Part shown: in pieces, positions 5,807 to 10,639 of the stretch
Layout of the letters: every line of letters begins with the position of its first letter
Numbering within the stretch: the stretch's first letter is position 1
NCBI GenBank assembly: GCA_903952805.1
Contig: CAJBHN010001012.1
Coordinates: 1-10,639 of the forward strand
Source: an uncultured Myxococcales bacterium
GTDB taxonomy: Bacteria; Myxococcota; UBA727; VGSZ01
Length of the DNA stretch: 10,639 nucleotides
Direction of reading: 5' to 3'
Program-made: the position numbers and the translations under genes
The notes under the pieces: model-generated
Database searches by the model: none
Seen by the model: the letters and a program-made list of their open reading frames with translations, nothing else
What the model was told of the DNA's origin: nothing

Positions 5807-8800
5807 ATGAAGTACCAGCCCGCAATCGCCCTGGCCCTGATCGTCACCGTGGCTGCAGCACCGTCCTTTGCGCAGGCTGGGCCCGCCAAAGGCGACGCCG
5901 CCGCTCAGGCCGAGGCCGAACGCGCCCGCAAAGAACGGGACGCGCGCGTTCCAACCGTGGTCGAGGAACGAGCCCGCGAGAAGGTTGAGAAAGTTGCGGA
6001 GCCCACCCTTGATTACCAAAGTTACCGTCGCCAGGCCGAGGTCAAGGTTGCCTCCAAGCGTCAGGAACTGATCCGTTATCTCGACGAAATCCTCAAGCAA
6101 AACCCGCCAGAAGAAGAACGCCCCGACCTCCTCTTTCAGAAAGCTGAACTGTACCTGGAGGAGGCACAGTATTGGTTCTTTGAGGCCAACCGTCTTGACG
6201 ACCAAATTGCCGCCGCGCTTTCCTCAGGCGACGACGCGAAGATGATGGCCGCCAGCGAGAAAAAGGACCAGCTCCTCGGCAAACAGAAGCGGTGGGGTGA
6301 CGACGCCATCAAGATCTTTGAAGAGATCGAGAAAAAATATAAGAAATTTGAGCGACTCGCTGATGTCCTATACATGATGGGCCAAGCGTACTGGGACCGG
6401 GGCGACCTCAAGCAGGCCCTCGCTGTGTACAGGAAGCTCATCAAAGACCATCCCAAGACGCAGTACCTGTCTGACGCGTGGCTTGCGTTCGGCGAATACT
6501 ATTTCCAAGTCGGACCGGAGGAAGATCGCGACGTCAACAAGGCGCTGGACGCCTACGTCAAAGCAGCCAGCAACCCGGAATCAGCTGTTTTTGGCTATGC
6601 GACCTATAAGCAGGGTTGGTGCCAATACAATCTCTCACGCCACGATAAAGCAGCCAGCAGATTCAAGGAGGTGGTCCTCTATAGCCAGGTGAATAGTGCC
6701 ATCCTTGGTGAACGGCGTATCGGTCTCGCCAAGGAAGCCCGCAAAGACTACGTCTTGGCGTTTGCTCAATTTGGCGCTGCGAACACCGCACCGTCCGAGT
6801 TCAGCACCATTGCCGAAGGTGCCGAATACCGGTCGATGCTTGAGCGGCTGGCAGACATTTACTATGGCGACGGCAAAGACCGGGAGGCCATTATCACCTA
6901 CCAAACGCTCATGAAAATGAGTCCTGAGAGCACCAAGAACCCGATGTATCAGGGCAAGGTAGTCAAGCTCGCCAGCCGCATCGGAGAGAAGAAGCAGGTG
7001 GTGGGCCAGGCTCGCAAGCTCGTGGATGAGTACAAGCGTGTGCGAGCGTTGTTCAGCGGCGCCAAGGTTGGCGACCCCAAACGCGAGGAGATTGGGACCG
7101 ACCTGCAAAACGCTGACGACATCAGCGACAACATCCTCCGCTTCTTGTCGACCACGTGGCACAACGAGGCCAAGAAGACGTTGGACAACTCGACTTTCGA
7201 GTATTCATATGAATTGTACGGCGACTATCTCGACCTCTTCCCGGAACGCAAGGAAGCCTATGAGATGCGCTTCTTTTATGCAGAACTCCTGTACACTCTC
7301 GAAAAATTCGAGTTGGCGGGCGAGCAATACGTCAAGGTGTACACGCAGGATCCCAAAGGGAAATGGGCTGAAGCCGCAGCAGAAGAAGCCGTCCGCTCAT
7401 ATGACGACGTCATCAAGGACTATGATCGAGTCAACAAAGGCAAGACACAGGTCGCTGTGGCCCCTGAGGATGCACTCAAAGAAAAGCCCATCCCGGAAGT
7501 CAAGAAAAAGTACATTGCGGCATGCAACATCTACTTCCAAAACTATCCCAAGGGGAAGCTTGTCATCGAAGCCGAATACAAGGTCGCTCGAACTTTGTAC
7601 GATTACAACTACTTCCAAGATTCGACACAGCGATTTCTCGACTTGTCCGAAAAACACCCAGAGCATCCGCGCGCTGAGCAATCCGCCAATCTTGTGCTTG
7701 ATACGTACAACTTGCGAGAGGACTGGTCTGGGCTGAACGGAGCAGCCCGCCAGTTCTCGAAGAACGTCGTGTTGATGAAGTCTCAAGGGTTTCGAGACGT
7801 TTTGCTCAAAGTCCTTGAAGAATCTACGTTCAAGCTCATTTCTGACTTCGAAAAGAAGAGACAATGGGAAGAGGCAGCCAAACGATACCTCTCATTTTCT
7901 GAGGAGTTCCCCAAGTCTGTCTTGGCTGACAAGGGCTTGGCCAACGCGGCTGCGATGTTTACCAGGGCGGGCCAACTCGACCGCGCAATCAAGGTCAGGC
8001 AGAAACTGGTTGCGAACTATAAAGATTCCACGCTGGTACCAGACCAGATCTTCGCCGTTGCCGCCGCTTATGAGCAGATTGTGGCGTACAAGGACGCCGC
8101 TACCTGGCTGGAGCGATTCTTCGAGGCTTACCCCAAGGATTCTCGAGCCAAGGACGCATTGTTCAACGCCTCCATCTACCGGCAGGGCACCAACGACACC
8201 AAAAAGTCCGTCGAGGATCGCGAACTCTACCTGAAGTCATTCAAGGATGCGGCCGACGTTGAGGACGTGCATTACTCGGTGGCTTCGGCCTGGGAAGAGT
8301 CTGGTAATCTCAAAAACGCAGTTAAATCCTACAGCGAGTTTGCAGACGCTTGGCGCAAGAAGGATCCCATCCGGGCATTGAACGCGCAATATAAAGCGTT
8401 CCAACTTCTTGAGAAGGCAAAAGCCCCGAAGCGTGACATCGACAAAGCCTACAAAGACATCGAGATCCAGGTGCGCGATTATCAGCGGTCTGGCAAGCCG
8501 GTGGACGAAGTCGGTGACCCTTTGGCTCTGGTGGCCTTCCGCGACGCAGATCTCGTGTTGGAGAAGTACAAGGGTCTGAAAATCACGAAAGCCGACAATC
8601 CCGGAGAGTTCAAAAAGACCCTGCAGCAAAAGCGCGACGCCAAAGACGCTGTTGACGCCGCCTACACCAAGGTGGTCGAGTTGCGCTCTCCGGAATGGGC
8701 CGTGGCGTCTCTGTACCGAATCGGCGAGGCTGGGGCAAATCTGGTCAAAGTCATCAAGGACGTTCCTGCACCGAAGGGTCTGACAGAAGAACAGGGTCAG

Positions 8801-9157
8801 CTCTTCAAAGATAAGCTCGAGGAAATGGCGCTCCCCATCGAAGATAACGCAGCCAATACGATGGTACTGTGCCTGGATAAGTCGGCCGCTCTTGCGGTCT
8901 TCAATGACTGGACAAAGCGCTGCCTATCTTACCTGGAGGAAAATCGTCCCAATCAGTACCCGAAAAACACCATTGAACAGCGGACGCCGTTGTTGGTGGT
9001 CCGCGACCGCGCCGAGCGTGGTTTTGGTGTCGTCTTTGAAGCTCCCAAGGCTGGCGAGCAGGCGAAGGCAGCTCCAGGAACTGAACCGCCTTCCGCACCA
9101 TTGCTTGTCCCAGTAAAATCAAGCGAAAGCTTGGAGTTTTCTGCAGGTGACCTGTGA
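5807..9157 (+). CDS. gltD: Large periplasmic TPR protein GltD (AgmU; NfsD-like)
   Basis: GltD/AgmU is a very large TPR scaffold in the periplasm, required for adventurous gliding in M. xanthus; NfsD is its sporulation paralogue. This copy has 1116 residues, in the size class of AgmU. The signal peptide MKYQPAIALALIVTVAAA is cleaved near F-A-Q-A (21-24). A charged Ala/Glu/Arg segment follows (25-66). TPR-type helix pairs then run through most of the protein. Clear examples are 182-217 (A-D-V-L-Y-M-M-G-Q-A-Y-W), 261-292 and around 742-790. The conserved C-terminal block 961-1053 includes S-P-E-W-A-V-A-S-L-Y-R-I-G-E-A, a G-L-T-E-E-Q segment, F-N-D-W-T and R-P-N-Q-Y-P-K. The last 60 or so residues are Pro/Ala-rich. 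ATG 5807 has AAGGA six bases upstream and lies 35 bases after gltC. The centre of the gene is visibly lower in GC than the flanking genes. Confidence 0.88.
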   Translation: MKYQPAIALALIVTVAAAPSFAQAGPAKGDAAAQAEAERARKERDARVPTVVEERAREKVEKVAEPTLDYQSYRRQAEVKVASKRQELIRYLDEILKQNPPEEERPDLLFQKAELYLEEAQYWFFEANRLDDQIAAALSSGDDAKMMAASEKKDQLLGKQKRWGDDAIKIFEEIEKKYKKFERLADVLYMMGQAYWDRGDLKQALAVYRKLIKDHPKTQYLSDAWLAFGEYYFQVGPEEDRDVNKALDAYVKAASNPESAVFGYATYKQGWCQYNLSRHDKAASRFKEVVLYSQVNSAILGERRIGLAKEARKDYVLAFAQFGAANTAPSEFSTIAEGAEYRSMLERLADIYYGDGKDREAIITYQTLMKMSPESTKNPMYQGKVVKLASRIGEKKQVVGQARKLVDEYKRVRALFSGAKVGDPKREEIGTDLQNADDISDNILRFLSTTWHNEAKKTLDNSTFEYSYELYGDYLDLFPERKEAYEMRFFYAELLYTLEKFELAGEQYVKVYTQDPKGKWAEAAAEEAVRSYDDVIKDYDRVNKGKTQVAVAPEDALKEKPIPEVKKKYIAACNIYFQNYPKGKLVIEAEYKVARTLYDYNYFQDSTQRFLDLSEKHPEHPRAEQSANLVLDTYNLREDWSGLNGAARQFSKNVVLMKSQGFRDVLLKVLEESTFKLISDFEKKRQWEEAAKRYLSFSEEFPKSVLADKGLANAAAMFTRAGQLDRAIKVRQKLVANYKDSTLVPDQIFAVAAAYEQIVAYKDAATWLERFFEAYPKDSRAKDALFNASIYRQGTNDTKKSVEDRELYLKSFKDAADVEDVHYSVASAWEESGNLKNAVKSYSEFADAWRKKDPIRALNAQYKAFQLLEKAKAPKRDIDKAYKDIEIQVRDYQRSGKPVDEVGDPLALVAFRDADLVLEKYKGLKITKADNPGEFKKTLQQKRDAKDAVDAAYTKVVELRSPEWAVASLYRIGEAGANLVKVIKDVPAPKGLTEEQGQLFKDKLEEMALPIEDNAANTMVLCLDKSAALAVFNDWTKRCLSYLEENRPNQYPKNTIEQRTPLLVVRDRAERGFGVVFEAPKAGEQAKAAPGTEPPSAPLLVPVKSSESLEFSAGDL

Positions 9158-9230
9158 TGGGTATTCCTTTCTGGTCACCGAGAACGCCCAACGGATTTCG
9201 TCGTGAATCAGGCGAAGTTTTCCTCCTTCC

Positions 9231-9246
9231 GGGCCTGCGCAGGCCC
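9231..9246 (+). repeat. Perfect 16-base palindrome in the gltD-gltE spacer
   Basis: GGGCCTGCGCAGGCCC is identical to its reverse complement. In RNA it can fold as a 6-base-pair GC-rich stem with a GCGC loop. In DNA it could be a dimer-binding operator. No T-run follows, so a strong intrinsic terminator is unlikely. It lies nine bases before the gltE Shine-Dalgarno sequence. Confidence 0.6.
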
Positions 9247-9255
9247 AGTATTGCC

Positions 9256-9260
9256 GGAGG
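9256..9260 (+). promoter_or_regulatory. Strong Shine-Dalgarno sequence of gltE
   Basis: GGAGG ends four bases before ATG 9265 and is the best ribosome binding site in the operon. CCTCC at 9222-9226, on the other side of the palindrome, is its exact complement, so the site could be hidden in a larger fold. Confidence 0.7.
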
Positions 9261-9264
9261 CCAT

Positions 9265-10639
9265 ATGTGCTCTTGTCGTCGCCTTCACATCGGTCTGGCC
9301 ATCGGCCTGGCTGCCAGCCTGACGTCCTTCGGCTGCGCGACCACTGCTTCGCCGGTGAATCAGGCGGACGCCGATGTTTCAGCGGATACTGGAGAATCTG
9401 TCACCACGGCCGAAGCACGGGTCTCGTTCGCGCGCGCCGTCGAAACCTACCGGGGATCCGCTGGCAAAGATGTCTCGTCGGCCCGCATCGGTTTCGAAGC
9501 AGCCGCAAAGGCTGATGCCCAGTTTTCCCTGGCACGGTATAACGCCGCAGTCTTGTTTGAGCAGGAGGGGCAGCACGACAACGCCAAACGCCTTTACCGC
9601 GAGGCCCTCGACATTGACCCAACGCTGGAGTTGGCCACCAACAACCTGGGTCTCTTGTTGGAGCGCTCAGGCCAGGTCGACGCGGCACGTGCGCTCTATG
9701 CCGAGATGATCGACAAGAATCCCGAAGCCGTAGCCGCTCGTCTTCGCCTTGCCGGCCTCGCGCGCGCTGATGGCGACCCGAAAACCGCATCGCGCCTTGC
9801 GCGCGAGGCCCTCCAATTCGATGCGTCTTCGCTTTTGGCCTATCGCCTGCTCGCCCGGGTATACGCCGACGAAAAACGACCGCAGTTGGCGCGGCTGATT
9901 GCGGTCCGTGGCGCAAAAATAGCGCCTGACGATCCTGAACTGAACTACGCTCTGGCGCTGGTCGCCGCAAACGACAAGGACATCGTCAGCAGCCGGTCCC
10001 TGCTGACTCGGGTCATCGAAAAAGACCCAAACCACACCGATGCTCGAGTCGCCTTGGCGAATATGGCCCTGTCTAATCGAGATTGGAAAACGGCTTCACT
10101 TCAATTGGAGGCCCTGGCGAAGTTGGACCCCAAAAACCCAAGCATTTGGAACAATCTTGGCCTTGCCTACAAGGGCTATGGTCGCTTCGATGACGCCAAG
10201 GTGGCCTACAACAAGGCGCTGGAAGTCGCACCGACTTTCGCAGAGGCCTCGTTGAATCTGGGCATTCTCGAACTTCGCAATATTCTCAATCCCGATGCTG
10301 CTTTGGTCGCGCTGACGGCCTATATGGCCACAGCCTCGTCCCCAGTGAACGCGGCTGATGACCTGCTCACGGAAGCAAAAACGCTGATCGAGTCTCGCGC
10401 CGAGGAAAAGCGGCTGCTGGCTGAGCAGAGCCGATTGGAAGAAGAGGCTCGCAAACAAGCTGACGCCGCAGCCAAAACTGAGGGTGGCAGTTCGGCGCCA
10501 GGCGATGCTCCCGTCGTCGTAGAGGCTGGCACCGACACCTCTGCTGGGGCGGAGCCCACCCCCGAAGTGGCACATGAGACGACTGAGCCGGTTCCCCCAG
10601 CGGCTCCAGCTTCTCCAACGAAGAAGAAAAAGAAGACGA
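9265..10639 (+). CDS. gltE: TPR lipoprotein GltE (AglT; NfsE-like), cut by the right window edge
   Basis: GltE/AglT is a TPR lipoprotein of the gliding complex; NfsE is the sporulation paralogue. The reading frame stays open to the window end, giving 458 codons without a stop. The N-terminus M-C-S-C-R-R, hydrophobic 9-23, ends T-S-F-G-C (Cys24). This is a plausible lipidation site, although Phe at -2 and Ser at -3 are poor lipobox residues. TPR units run from about 87 to 335. The clearest is 292-325 (P-S-I-W-N-N-L-G-L-A-Y-K-G-Y-G-R-F-D-D-A); others start near 87, 121, 155, 189 and 257. A charged helix at 364-404 (E-E-K-R-L-L-A-E-Q-S-R-L-E-E-E-A) is followed by an Ala/Pro/Glu-rich tail and K-K-K-K-K at 453-457. 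The start is ATG 9265 after GGAGG. The spacer after gltD, 107 bases, is the longest in the operon and holds a palindrome. Confidence 0.86.
   Translation, partial: MCSCRRLHIGLAIGLAASLTSFGCATTASPVNQADADVSADTGESVTTAEARVSFARAVETYRGSAGKDVSSARIGFEAAAKADAQFSLARYNAAVLFEQEGQHDNAKRLYREALDIDPTLELATNNLGLLLERSGQVDAARALYAEMIDKNPEAVAARLRLAGLARADGDPKTASRLAREALQFDASSLLAYRLLARVYADEKRPQLARLIAVRGAKIAPDDPELNYALALVAANDKDIVSSRSLLTRVIEKDPNHTDARVALANMALSNRDWKTASLQLEALAKLDPKNPSIWNNLGLAYKGYGRFDDAKVAYNKALEVAPTFAEASLNLGILELRNILNPDAALVALTAYMATASSPVNAADDLLTEAKTLIESRAEEKRLLAEQSRLEEEARKQADAAAKTEGGSSAPGDAPVVVEAGTDTSAGAEPTPEVAHETTEPVPPAAPASPTKKKKKT

Noticed and set aside
9231..9246. Palindrome as an intrinsic terminator ending the operon after gltD
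   Set aside because: No T-run follows, and gltE continues the conserved gene order with a strong ribosome site.
9203..9366. Exact 12-base direct repeat GTGAATCAGGCG in the gltE leader and early gltE coding region
   Set aside because: A few 12-base repeats are expected by chance in 10 kb, and the second copy lies in coding sequence with no symmetry or further match.

Overview
The window looks like a chromosomal segment from a Myxococcota or other deltaproteobacterial-lineage bacterium. The main reason is a run of genes matching the Glt (gliding) / Nfs (spore-coat) trans-envelope machinery known from Myxococcus xanthus. A cysteine-rich lipoprotein of a style common in that group supports this. 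Base composition is moderately GC-rich overall but uneven: about 67% in one 60-base stretch counted by hand in the first beta-barrel gene, and about 38-48% in stretches counted in the middle of gltD. No RNA genes, mobile elements or CRISPR arrays were seen.

Left part, minus strand (about 1834 down to 1): three genes read leftward. They are a small cysteine-rich lipoprotein with a calcium-loop-like motif, tilS (tRNA-Ile lysidine synthase), and the first 95 or so codons of ftsH (membrane AAA+ protease), which is cut by the window edge. tilS followed by ftsH is a widespread bacterial order. The lipoprotein stop codon overlaps the likely TTG start of tilS, so the three probably form one transcription unit.

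A 205-base divergent spacer (1835-2039) separates this unit from the plus-strand operon and must hold promoters for both sides.

Right part, plus strand (2040 to the end): five tightly spaced genes. Two are tandem paralogous outer-membrane beta-barrel proteins (GltA/GltB type). They are followed by GltC (periplasmic, helical-repeat), GltD/AgmU (a very large periplasmic TPR protein) and GltE/AglT (a TPR lipoprotein, cut by the right edge). Gaps are 3, 3, 35 and 107 bases. In M. xanthus the glt genes are split between loci, while the paralogous nfs genes form one cluster in this same order. The present layout is therefore the compact, nfs-like form. By analogy the products form the outer-membrane and periplasmic part of a complex that an inner-membrane AglRQS-type motor would drive. 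No motor gene lies in the window, so gliding, polysaccharide transport and another surface process cannot be told apart.

The main oddities are: a short acidic-aromatic motif (DDGFxF) occurring three times in GltC; an acidic-then-basic linker splitting GltC; a perfect 16-base palindrome with a possible anti-Shine-Dalgarno sequence ahead of gltE; a small hairpin at the gltC/gltD junction; a lipobox-like sequence on the second beta-barrel protein; and a TilS with a degenerate HHxxDDxxET-type motif.
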